Shown here piece by piece: positions 1 through 5,796 of a DNA stretch of 6,391 nucleotides; the first letter of the stretch is position 1; each line of letters begins with the position of its first letter. This DNA is from an uncultured bacterium (lineage in GTDB: Bacteria > Bdellovibrionota_C > UBA2361 > SZUA-149 > CALKYB01): assembly GCA_938003565.1 (NCBI GenBank), contig CALKYB010000059.1:1-6391 (forward strand). Direction: 5' to 3'. The notes beneath the pieces are model-generated. The model saw only the letters and a program-made list of their open reading frames with translations, searched no databases and was not told the origin of the DNA. Both the position numbers and the translations under genes were made by a program.

Positions 1-115
1 CAGTTGGTTTAAATATTAGGGGTAATTTCAGTGAGTTAGGGCTGCTGAGCTGGTTGGAGTTTCGATCTTGTGTTTAAAGAGGTCCTTATAGCGCTTCTCC
101 TCCATATTTGAGTAT

Positions 116-195
116 GGGTATATACCCCGCCCACTATAAACTTCGGCATTTATAAATAATCTTCACCCCGGGGTATAGCAGTGCGCTAGCACTGC
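116..195. repeat. nested palindromes and hairpins
   Basis: Several perfect symmetries lie side by side. GGGTATATACCC (116-127) is its own reverse complement. TATACCCC (121-128) pairs with GGGGTATA (170-177). Inside that pair TATAAA (135-140) can pair with TTTATA (149-154) across an 8-base loop. ACCCCGGGGT (165-174) is a 10-bp palindrome. GCAGTGC (178-184) pairs with GCACTGC (189-195) across GCTA. The nested pairing is seen directly in the sequence. Whether it works as folded RNA, single-stranded DNA or a relic of element ends is not known. Confidence 0.65.
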
Positions 196-229
196 CAGTA
201 AATTATATACTGAAACCCATTTATGACTA

Positions 230-246
230 CAAGACCGCAGGTCTTG
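230..246. repeat. 7-bp hairpin, 3-base loop
   Basis: CAAGACC (230-236) and GGTCTTG (240-246) are perfect reverse complements around GCA. The hairpin lies inside the 206-423 inverted-repeat unit. No T-run follows on either strand, so it does not look like an intrinsic terminator. Confidence 0.55.
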
Positions 247-295
247 GCTATAAAATCATATTATCCTGAGAAACCAGCGTTTTCTGTCTTTTCTT

Positions 296-307
296 GCGAA
301 GCTTCGC
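296..307. repeat. 12-bp perfect palindrome
   Basis: GCGAAGCTTCGC is its own reverse complement and lies inside the 206-423 unit. It is another piece of the dense symmetry in this gene-free stretch. Function unknown. Confidence 0.5.
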
Positions 308-466
308 TTCACAGTATTCTTTGGCTGGGTATATGTGTTGGCTACCTCGCTCACGCTCGGATATACTGAAACCTGAGTCTGAGAGGTCAATATTTAACCG
401 AAATTTATAGTGGTTTCAGTATACCTGACGCCTATATTTGGGTTATTAGTGAGAGAGCAAATAGTT

Positions 467-880
467 CTACTTTTTTAAGTCTTCAAATTTGCCGCTAAAA
501 TTTGCATCATAAATTTCACCGTTATCAGAGACCAAAACGAAAAGTGACTTGTCTTTATTTCTAAATCTGATGATTGAAAATCCCGGCCCAGTTTTACTTA
601 CAGTTTTAGATTCTTCTGGAGTCTCTGCCCATAGAGCGCCTAAGGGCTGCCCTTCTACTAAATTTTTTCCTTTGACCAATGTTGCAACTCCTTTTGAGGC
701 TGCTGCAATTAGGCCTTGGGTGTCTAGCTTCTTGGGTGGAGTAGTCTTATGATTATGTGAATGTTTCTTGGAATGATCATGATCATGGTGGTGTCCAGGG
801 CCAGCCAAAGCGCTAGTGGGTAGCGCAATTGCCAATAAAAGAAAAACAGAGAAGGGTAAACTGGAAGAACTATAGTTCAT
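467..880 (-). CDS. DUF6488-like exported His-rich protein
   Basis: This is a 137-residue exported protein, probably a periplasmic metal-binding accessory of the adjacent permease. Residues 1-26 form a signal peptide with a hydrophobic core (about 9-20) and a probable cut after ALA. The mature protein then opens with a histidine cluster, eight His between residues 30 and 44 interspersed with Asp, Ser and Lys, typical of Ni/Zn/Co binding. Residues 52-137 form a small soluble domain ending in a GEIYDANFSGKF-like stretch. That pattern resembles the DUF6488 family, recalled as small secreted proteins often found next to HupE/UreJ-like genes. The ATG at 880 has an AGGA ten bases upstream. The gene starts 17 bases after the permease stop and is surely in the same operon. 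Metal binding is inferred from composition; family assignment is from memory. Confidence 0.82.
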   Translation of the reverse strand: MNYSSSSLPFSVFLLLAIALPTSALAGPGHHHDHDHSKKHSHNHKTTPPKKLDTQGLIAAASKGVATLVKGKNLVEGQPLGALWAETPEESKTVSKTGPGFSIIRFRNKDKSLFVLVSDNGEIYDANFSGKFEDLKK

Positions 881-897
881 AATAAAAAGGTCCTATT

Positions 898-1725
898 TTA
901 ATGTGAGTGAGGTTCCCCGTCAGCATGAGAGTGAACACTAGGATTTAATTCAAATTTTTTAGGGTAGTCTCTAAGAGCCGAAGTCTCTGGAGTTTTTTTC
1001 ATTTCTTCATGGGCATGAAAGTGGTCATCCTTGTTTAGTGGAAATTCATCCGAATATCTGGAGTGAGAATATCCGTGTAGCTGCATAATAAATAATAGTC
1101 CCCCTAAAAACACCAACAAACAGTTAGAGGCTTTGCTGAATGTTTTAAAAGAATCTCTTTTTCTCCACCCTGCAAGGAGAAGGAGCATTGCACTGAGAGC
1201 GGCAATTTGACCCAATTCAACACCAAGGTTGAAACTAAGAATTCGGCCTATCAGTCCTTCTTTTGGAAGAGGGAGTTGTTGGAGACGGGTTGAAAGTCCA
1301 AAACCGTGTATTAGGCCAAAGTAGAAAACCATGGCCAGTAAGTTTGGAGATTTAATACCGAGGTACTTCTCAAAGCCTTCTAGATTGTCGAAGCCTTTAT
1401 AACAAACGGTTAGCGCAATAACGGCATCTATTAAAAAGTAGTTAGCTTTGATTCCCAAAATCGTTGCTAGAATTAGAGTTAGGGAGTGTCCAAGGGTGAA
1501 GGCAGTAATGAATTTTAGGATGTCACTAAATTTATATAGAAAAAAAAGGACGCCAAACAAGAATAAAAGATGGTCATAGCCGGTAAGCATGTGAGTTGCA
1601 CCCAGCTCCACATATTCCAAGTAGCCGGCTTCAACAATTTTAGCCTTATCCGATTCGGACATGCCGTGAGCGTAGACATCCTTTGTTGGGAAAAGAAGTA
1701 TTGAAATTAAGGTTATGAATTTCAT
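898..1725 (-). CDS. HupE/UreJ-family metal permease
   Basis: A 275-residue inner-membrane protein of the HupE/UreJ family, whose known members import nickel (some probably cobalt) for hydrogenase or urease. Residues 1-19 look like a signal peptide, giving a mature N-terminus of HG. Family motifs follow: GATHMLTGYDHLLFL (42-56), the FTLGHS segment (76-81), HGFG (140-143) and NLGVELGQ (166-173). About six or seven hydrophobic segments lie between 45 and 215. Unusually, residues 217-275 form a hydrophilic His-rich tail (H217, H221, H235, H237, H239, H265, H267, H273, H275), perhaps a metal-sensing or metal-donating arm. The length and motifs suggest the HupE/UreJ_2 branch. No hydrogenase or urease genes are in view, so substrate is inferred only. 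The ATG at 1725 lacks a clear Shine-Dalgarno, but two in-frame stops lie just upstream and no better start exists. Confidence 0.88.
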   Translation of the reverse strand: MKFITLISILLFPTKDVYAHGMSESDKAKIVEAGYLEYVELGATHMLTGYDHLLFLFGVLFFLYKFSDILKFITAFTLGHSLTLILATILGIKANYFLIDAVIALTVCYKGFDNLEGFEKYLGIKSPNLLAMVFYFGLIHGFGLSTRLQQLPLPKEGLIGRILSFNLGVELGQIAALSAMLLLLAGWRKRDSFKTFSKASNCLLVFLGGLLFIMQLHGYSHSRYSDEFPLNKDDHFHAHEEMKKTPETSALRDYPKKFELNPSVHSHADGEPHSH

Positions 1726-1751
1726 TCTAGGGGCTAGCAGGGTAGGAAATG

Positions 1752-1783
1752 TGGCCTACTACTTAAATTGTGGCAGTAGGCCA
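1752..1783 (-). terminator. hairpin between lipoprotein and permease genes
   Basis: TGGCCTACT (1752-1760) and AGTAGGCCA (1775-1783) form a perfect 9-bp stem with a 14-base loop, starting 6 bases after the lipoprotein stop codon. On the minus strand only a short ATTT follows, so it is a weak intrinsic terminator. It may act as a leaky terminator or an mRNA-stabilising stem that sets the ratio of lipoprotein to permease. It ends 26 bases before the permease ATG. Confidence 0.5.
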
Positions 1784-1789
1784 TCTAGT

Positions 1790-2074
1790 TTATTTGGAGC
1801 AGCTTTTATCCGGGCAATGTTTGGACTTGCATTCTCCGCAAGTTGGATATTCTCCTTTTTTAGATCCTGAGTCGCAGGTTTTTGAAGGGCAGTGTTGGTC
1901 CCCACAAGATGAACAAGATTTATACTTGCTCTTTTTCTTACTTTTCCAGGCGGAGCATTCACTTTTCTTTCGAGTACATGAGCTCGGTCCGTCTATACGG
2001 CTCGAACAAGCGCTCAGGGTGAAAACGGCTAGCAGGGAGGCAGCTAAGAAAATGGACAATCTTTTATTGAACAT
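1790..2074 (-). CDS. Cys-rich lipoprotein with tandem CxxCxxxHCPxKxC
   Basis: A 94-residue small lipoprotein that I do not recognise as a named family. Residues 1-22 are a lipoprotein signal peptide (MFNKRL, hydrophobic core 8-19) ending in the lipobox LSAC, with lipidated Cys23. Ser at position +2 predicts outer-membrane sorting. The mature part has ten further cysteines (33, 40, 54, 57, 62, 67, 79, 82, 87, 92) and many Lys/Ser. Residues 54-67 and 79-92 are a near-perfect tandem repeat of spacing C-x2-C-x4-C-x4-C, both with HCP at the third Cys and Lys before the fourth. Such clusters could bind soft or borderline metals, or form disulfides. The ATG at 2074 is chosen over an upstream in-frame start because AAGG lies 7 bases ahead and the signal peptide begins there. 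It reads toward the HupE-like gene, suggesting a role in metal handling, which is inference. Confidence 0.82.
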   Translation of the reverse strand: MFNKRLSIFLAASLLAVFTLSACSSRIDGPSSCTRKKSECSAWKSKKKSKYKSCSSCGDQHCPSKTCDSGSKKGEYPTCGECKSKHCPDKSCSK

Positions 2075-2081
2075 AGTTTGA

Positions 2082-2087
2082 CCTTGG
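2082..2087 (-). promoter_or_regulatory. ribosome binding site deciding lipoprotein start
   Basis: On the minus strand this reads CCAAGG, whose AAGG ends 7 bases before the ATG at 2074. It supports that start over the upstream in-frame ATG at 2218, which would add 48 residues unlike a signal peptide. Confidence 0.6.
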
Positions 2088-2327
2088 TAAAGAGTAATAA
2101 TAGGCGATTCTATCAGCCTCGGACCATCCAATCCAGATTTTTCTGTGGAAGAGGTCAGTTTTGATCCCATAGGGCAGAAATTTCTTTGGATCAATGGTAG
2201 CGCTAGTGAACCGCTCATACCTGCTTGATGGTGGGTGAGTTTAAGGCGTAATTTATTTCAGGATGGGTATTTTGTTGAATTTAGTGTATAGTAGATTCTT
2301 GAACATTTTTAACTCACTGGAGAAATT

Positions 2328-2573
2328 ATGTCAGATGCGAAAGTTGCCTCTACGAGTCCTGCAAAGGTAGAGGTTGAAGAAGGAAAGAAGTATGTTTTTT
2401 GTACCTGTGGTCATAGCTTGACTCAGCCATTCTGTGATGGAGCTCATAAGGGAAGTGATTTCGTACCACTTGTATTTACGGCAGAGAAAACAGAAACTGT
2501 TTACTTATGTAATTGCAAACGAACAGAGAAGGCCCCATTCTGTGATGGTAGTCATAAGAGTATTAGCTCTTAG
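2328..2573 (+). CDS. tandem CDGSH iron-sulfur protein
   Basis: An 81-residue cytoplasmic protein with two complete CDGSH-type motifs, each expected to hold one [2Fe-2S] cluster through three Cys and one His. The first is C25-x-C27, Ser30, Pro34, C36-D-G-A-H40; the second is C61-x-C63, Thr66, Pro70, C72-D-G-S-H76. Tandem single-chain proteins of this kind are the bacterial relatives of the mitochondrial inner NEET (CISD3/MiNT) type, thought to work in cluster or electron transfer and redox or iron homeostasis. A GGAGA lies six bases before the ATG. TATAGT at 2287-2292 could be a -10 box, but I see no convincing -35. The last nine codons overlap the start of the next gene. It diverges from the lipoprotein gene across 253 bases. 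Confidence 0.93.
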   Translation: MSDAKVASTSPAKVEVEEGKKYVFCTCGHSLTQPFCDGAHKGSDFVPLVFTAEKTETVYLCNCKRTEKAPFCDGSHKSISS

Positions 2574-4356
2574 CCTATTTTTAATTCGTCCGGTTTTTGC
2601 TGTTGACCTAACTCTTGAGTGGGATCCCCCTCGGGAATACGATGATGGTTCAGTTTTAAGTGAGGTTGGTGGTTATAGACTTTACTACGGAACCTCTCCC
2701 GGTAATTATCCTGTTTCCTTAGCCTTGGGTTCTACCAATCATTATACTGTTATTGGATTGAACCCCAAGATTAGTCATTACTTTTCACTAAAGGCAATAA
2801 GTAGAGAAGGTATAGAGAGTGATCTTTCTCAGGAATTACTCGTGGACCCGGAGATAGTGGAGTTTGATCCCAGTGATATTGACGGTGATGGGATAGTTAA
2901 CTCTATAGACAGTGATGATGACGGAGATGGGCTGAGTGACGTATTTGAGGCAGAGAATGGAACTAGTGCTCAAGTTGCGGATACGGATCAAGACGGTGTT
3001 CTTGATGGGCAGGAGTTTTCTGACGGCACCAATCCCTTAGATGGGGGAGATTTTAAACTTCGACTCCGAGAGACTACCTGCGCTGAATGGAATGGCTTTC
3101 TTGGGGGAATGTGGAATTTTTTTGAGCACTCCAACAGTTCTCTTAAGCCGGTCAATGTGACTACAACTTTGTTTAGTTTTGAAGGGATTCCGACTGGTAC
3201 CAAAAGTTTTACTCTGGCTCCAGGTGGACAGTATGATGTTCCAGTTCATGAAATTGAAGGTTTTACTGTCAATAGTTACGGTAAAGTTTGCTCCACTCAG
3301 GATGGACTACCTGGAGATCTTGACGGACGCATGGTTTATTATAAGCCAGACGAGAGTGGAGGATATCAGTTCGGATTTCCGATGCCGATGACTAATGGAA
3401 AATTTGGTAGGCAGTGGATTCCGTTTAACACCTTTCACCCGGGTAATCTTAACTTTTTGTCAGCTAACTGGATTCAAATCACTAATCTTGGTGATGTTGA
3501 TGCCACCGGGAAGCTTGTTTTTTTTGATCAGGGGGGCAATGAGATTGCGACCGAGGCAATGTCGATCGCAGCTGGTAGAAGAATTGACACATCTGCGCAT
3601 AAATTTGGAGCATCGATAGTTGGGCTGGTTCAATGGGTCCCTGGGGGAAATAGTTTAAACATTCCTTTTATACTAAGAAATGTCCGCTATTTGTATGATA
3701 ACCCTGGAGAGGTCAATAGTTTTAATTCGGCCGTTCAGTTGGAGGGATTGAAAGGAACTAGCGAAGAACTAGTTGTGCCTCTGAACACAGTTGACCGATC
3801 TTCGATAGTTGAAATAGTCAATGTGTCGGAGTCTGTTGTAGAAGTCGAAATCGATATCCCGGCGCCAGGAAATTTTAATCAGATTATCACTTTAGCCCCT
3901 AAAGCGTCATTTCATCTAATAGCGGATGAGATCATTGGTCAAGGTCGAGAGGGGGTTGCCTTAGTTCGAAGTTCTGATCCAAGCTCACTTCTAGCTGTGG
4001 CTATGTTTTATGCCCGAGCTGCGGATGGAAATATTGATTATGTTTATGCAATCCCAGGTTCGACTAACTTTTCATCAAAGGTTAGAGGCAATTTCAATAC
4101 TTTTATTGACCAGAACTCCTGGCTGACGTTTGCTAACACTTCAACTAGTGAAGTAAGTTTTTTCTTTGATTTGGATGGTCAAAGTTTTTCTAGAGTCGTT
4201 GGCCCTCGAAGTAGCTTTACTGAATACCTCAATGGTTATGTTGGGGTAAATAAAAATGGTGTAGTTCGGGTTGAATCGCCTCAGAAAGAGGGCACTCATG
4301 CTTGGTTGCTACGATCGAGGGGACGTGATTTTTTAATTCCAACATCTTTGCGCTAG
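2545..4356 (+). CDS. secreted Fn3 / calcium-repeat multidomain protein
   Basis: A 603-residue exported protein, probably extracellular or surface-bound. The open frame begins at 2434, but the ATG at 2545 gives a signal peptide (residues 1-19, ending VFA), with GAGAAGG at 2526-2532 upstream; GTG at 2542 is an alternative. Residues 20-100 look like an Fn3-type domain (LTLEWDPP, GGYRLYYGTSPGNY, and YTVIGL/HYFSLKA strands). Residues 108-165 hold thrombospondin type 3 calcium motifs (DIDGDGIVNSIDSDDDGDG, then DTDQDGVLDGQE and GTNPLD). From about 170 to the end, some four beta-rich segments of roughly 100-120 residues repeat a loose pattern: start near PFNTF or NFNTF, a W/S-I-x-I/F-x-N strand, D-x-x-G turn, then a Gly-x-Val strand. 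Cys179 and Cys249 could form a disulfide. No anchor or enzyme motif is seen, so binding or structural function is inference. It overlaps the CDGSH gene by 29 bases, implying translational coupling. Confidence 0.83.
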   Translation: MVVIRVLALSLFLIRPVFAVDLTLEWDPPREYDDGSVLSEVGGYRLYYGTSPGNYPVSLALGSTNHYTVIGLNPKISHYFSLKAISREGIESDLSQELLVDPEIVEFDPSDIDGDGIVNSIDSDDDGDGLSDVFEAENGTSAQVADTDQDGVLDGQEFSDGTNPLDGGDFKLRLRETTCAEWNGFLGGMWNFFEHSNSSLKPVNVTTTLFSFEGIPTGTKSFTLAPGGQYDVPVHEIEGFTVNSYGKVCSTQDGLPGDLDGRMVYYKPDESGGYQFGFPMPMTNGKFGRQWIPFNTFHPGNLNFLSANWIQITNLGDVDATGKLVFFDQGGNEIATEAMSIAAGRRIDTSAHKFGASIVGLVQWVPGGNSLNIPFILRNVRYLYDNPGEVNSFNSAVQLEGLKGTSEELVVPLNTVDRSSIVEIVNVSESVVEVEIDIPAPGNFNQIITLAPKASFHLIADEIIGQGREGVALVRSSDPSSLLAVAMFYARAADGNIDYVYAIPGSTNFSSKVRGNFNTFIDQNSWLTFANTSTSEVSFFFDLDGQSFSRVVGPRSSFTEYLNGYVGVNKNGVVRVESPQKEGTHAWLLRSRGRDFLIPTSLR

Positions 4357-5609
4357 GAACTTCTTTTTCTCAGGCGCAAACCAGTGGGTGGATTGGGTTT
4401 TCTTTTTTGACCTACCTTAAATACCGCTATTACAGGAGGGTTGCTGTACTCACCTTGAAGACGATCGGCGGCTTGAAGGCTTAGGAATAGTTGACCACTT
4501 TTCGGATCGAAGCTAGCTCCCCCAATTTCTCTTGCTGGGATAGGAAGCTCAAATTTACCAAAACTGTAGGGTCGCACACTGTGGGCAGAAATTTGTCCAG
4601 CTTTAACTTTGACTAGATCTTCCATGTTCCATAACCAGAAAAAACTACTGTAGTCGTTTGCATCCGGTGCGCAGTATCCACCACAGAGATTGCCGTCTGA
4701 CTGAGTGCACTTATAACAAACTCCACTCTCGTGCCCACCACTGTAGCCAATTGTTAGGTAGGAACTACTGCCAGGAACAATAAAACCGTATGTAGCTCGG
4801 CTTAAATGGGTCCAAATTTTATTGGTTCGTGAAGTATTTGAGAGGTCTGAAGCTAGGGGTTGTTCAAGGCTAAAGTCCAGTAATTTCGCGCTAGGAACAG
4901 ATGCTACGGTAGAGTTGCCAATTAAACTTGGAACAAAAGCAAAAGCAGATGGACCGACACTGGTTCGGGAGATAATTGGCACCCCACTTGAGAAACCGGT
5001 GATATGAGTTCCTCCAAGAGCGGCTTGGTAGTTCTCAGGCACAGGCGAAATCCACCCTGCGGTATGTCCTGGACCACCATCAACGCTAAAGTATCCAGTA
5101 ACGGCTGAAGTCTCTATGTTATTTGGGTTTTCAATGCGTAATAGCGATTTAGTATTGTCTGCGGGCGCGTCATAGTATTCATAAGTATTTACGAATAATT
5201 TTCCATCAATTTCAGCTAGCCCTCCGATTCGGTCTAGCTTCTGGGCATTACCGGCGCTAGCTCTGTTAAGGACTGAGCTGAAGTTTTGTTTAGTGGAGTT
5301 GACAATATTCAGAGCAGCTAGATCCGTACTTTTTACAAGAGCTGGAACCGGAAACTCTGCAATCGCCTGGTCGTGAGCATGGCCAACAATAAATATCGAG
5401 TTGCGTTTAGCGCTAAAGTAAATCGGGCCTTCAGAGTAGTTGAGGCTAGAGTTTCCAAATTGATTTGCACTAAGGCGAAATGCACCGCGATATTCTAAAT
5501 CGCTAATATTGAATTTTGGGAGTTGTGATTGCGCGTAAGAATTTTGAAGAACAGTGCCTATCGCTAGTGCTAAGAAAAGAGAAAGGAGTATATGTTTAAA
5601 ATATTTCAA
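4353..5609 (-). CDS. secreted propeller-like protein, unrecognised family
   Basis: A 418-residue exported protein of unknown function. Residues 1-26 form a signal peptide (MKYFKH, core 8-20, SYA before the cut). The body is beta-rich with propeller-like phrases repeating the idea of hydrophobic strand, turn and Gly: EYRGAFRL (39-45), NSIFIVGHAHDQAIAEFPVP (70-89), IGGLAEIDGKLFVNTYEYYD (128-147) and ASFDPKSGQLFLSLQAADR (365-383). I take it for a beta-propeller from these patterns only. C298, C301, C309 and C313 form a CxxC...CxxxC cluster, likely disulfides. The C-terminus ends with PNPPTGLRL then basic residues, which looks like the first strand of an Fn3 domain that is missing. The start is TTG at 5609: no ATG or GTG lies between it and an upstream in-frame stop at 5628-5630. 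The ribosome binding site is poor, so expression may be low. Confidence 0.75.
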   Translation of the reverse strand: MKYFKHILLSLFLALAIGTVLQNSYAQSQLPKFNISDLEYRGAFRLSANQFGNSSLNYSEGPIYFSAKRNSIFIVGHAHDQAIAEFPVPALVKSTDLAALNIVNSTKQNFSSVLNRASAGNAQKLDRIGGLAEIDGKLFVNTYEYYDAPADNTKSLLRIENPNNIETSAVTGYFSVDGGPGHTAGWISPVPENYQAALGGTHITGFSSGVPIISRTSVGPSAFAFVPSLIGNSTVASVPSAKLLDFSLEQPLASDLSNTSRTNKIWTHLSRATYGFIVPGSSSYLTIGYSGGHESGVCYKCTQSDGNLCGGYCAPDANDYSSFFWLWNMEDLVKVKAGQISAHSVRPYSFGKFELPIPAREIGGASFDPKSGQLFLSLQAADRLQGEYSNPPVIAVFKVGQKRKPNPPTGLRLRKRSS

Positions 5610-5617
5610 TTTTGTAA

Positions 5618-5643
5618 ATGTCTTTTTTTAATGTCTTTTTTTA
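5618..5643. repeat. 13-bp tandem duplication in 5' leader
   Basis: ATGTCTTTTTTTA occurs twice back to back (5618-5630 and 5631-5643). It lies in the leader of the minus-strand gene starting at 5609, where it reads as two A7 runs. The upstream in-frame stop of that gene falls inside the first unit. Slipped-strand change of copy number or of the T7 runs would alter the leader and start context. Confidence 0.75.
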
Positions 5644-5796
5644 ATTTATTTACCGGTCTATCTAAAGAGGTCCTCGATTTGTAACATATTTTTATAGGTT
5701 CAGCTATTGATGGCTACCCGAAGAGTGGGTTGTCTTTATTCTGTAGAGAAGCGGAGACTTGGGTTTTGTAGCTGCATTGATCTTTATAAACCATTT

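Larger units (their letters stand above)
206..423. repeat. three copies of TATACTGAAACC, possible MITE
   Basis: The 12-mer TATACTGAAACC occurs at 206-217 and 362-373 in direct orientation, and as its reverse complement GGTTTCAGTATA at 412-423. This defines a 62-bp unit (362-423) and a larger 218-bp unit (206-423), both with perfect 12-bp terminal inverted repeats. If the outer TA is read as a target duplication, the ends would be TACTGAAACC flanked by TA, as in elements mobilised by IS630/Tc1-type transposases. That family assignment is inference. No transposase gene is present in the window. Confidence 0.55.
1..466. other. gene-free stretch rich in hairpins
   Basis: No credible coding region was found in either strand. 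Frames are broken every few tens of codons and no open stretch has a start with a ribosome binding site. What the stretch does hold is an unusual density of perfect inverted repeats between about 116 and 423, entered separately below. It lies downstream of the minus-strand gene ending at 467, so it may hold the 3' end of that transcript. No classical terminator with a T-run is seen directly after that stop. A decayed mobile element, a palindromic repeat family, or a structured RNA are all possible. Confidence 0.7.

Noticed and set aside
3..77. Possible C-terminal tail of a plus-strand gene entering from the left edge
   Set aside because: Only 24 codons before a TAA, with no recognisable motif; too little to call.
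28..162. Minus-strand open stretch with an ATG at 105 and a 25-residue product
   Set aside because: No ribosome binding site, very short, ends at 28-30, and it runs through the palindrome cluster; at most a remnant of a gene.
1..466. CRISPR array or integron attC sites in the left repeat cluster
   Set aside because: The repeats are not evenly spaced with unique spacers, and the attC core sequences expected at both ends of a cassette site were not found.
1770..2081. Plus-strand 103-residue reading frame opposite the lipoprotein
   Set aside because: It is antisense to a gene with a clear lipobox and Cys repeats and has no motif of its own.
2075..2218. Longer N-terminus for the Cys-rich lipoprotein, starting at 2218
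   Set aside because: The added 48 residues are not signal-like, whereas the ATG at 2074 has AAGG 7 bases upstream and starts a perfect lipoprotein signal peptide.
2434..2544. Longer N-terminus for the secreted protein, starting at 2434
   Set aside because: The extra 37 residues lie wholly inside the CDGSH gene in another frame, are unlike a signal peptide, and would bury the good signal peptide that begins at 2545.
75..5674. Shared 12-mer TAAAGAGGTCCT at 75-86 and 5663-5674
   Set aside because: About one such 12-base match is expected by chance in a window this long, and the flanks do not match.
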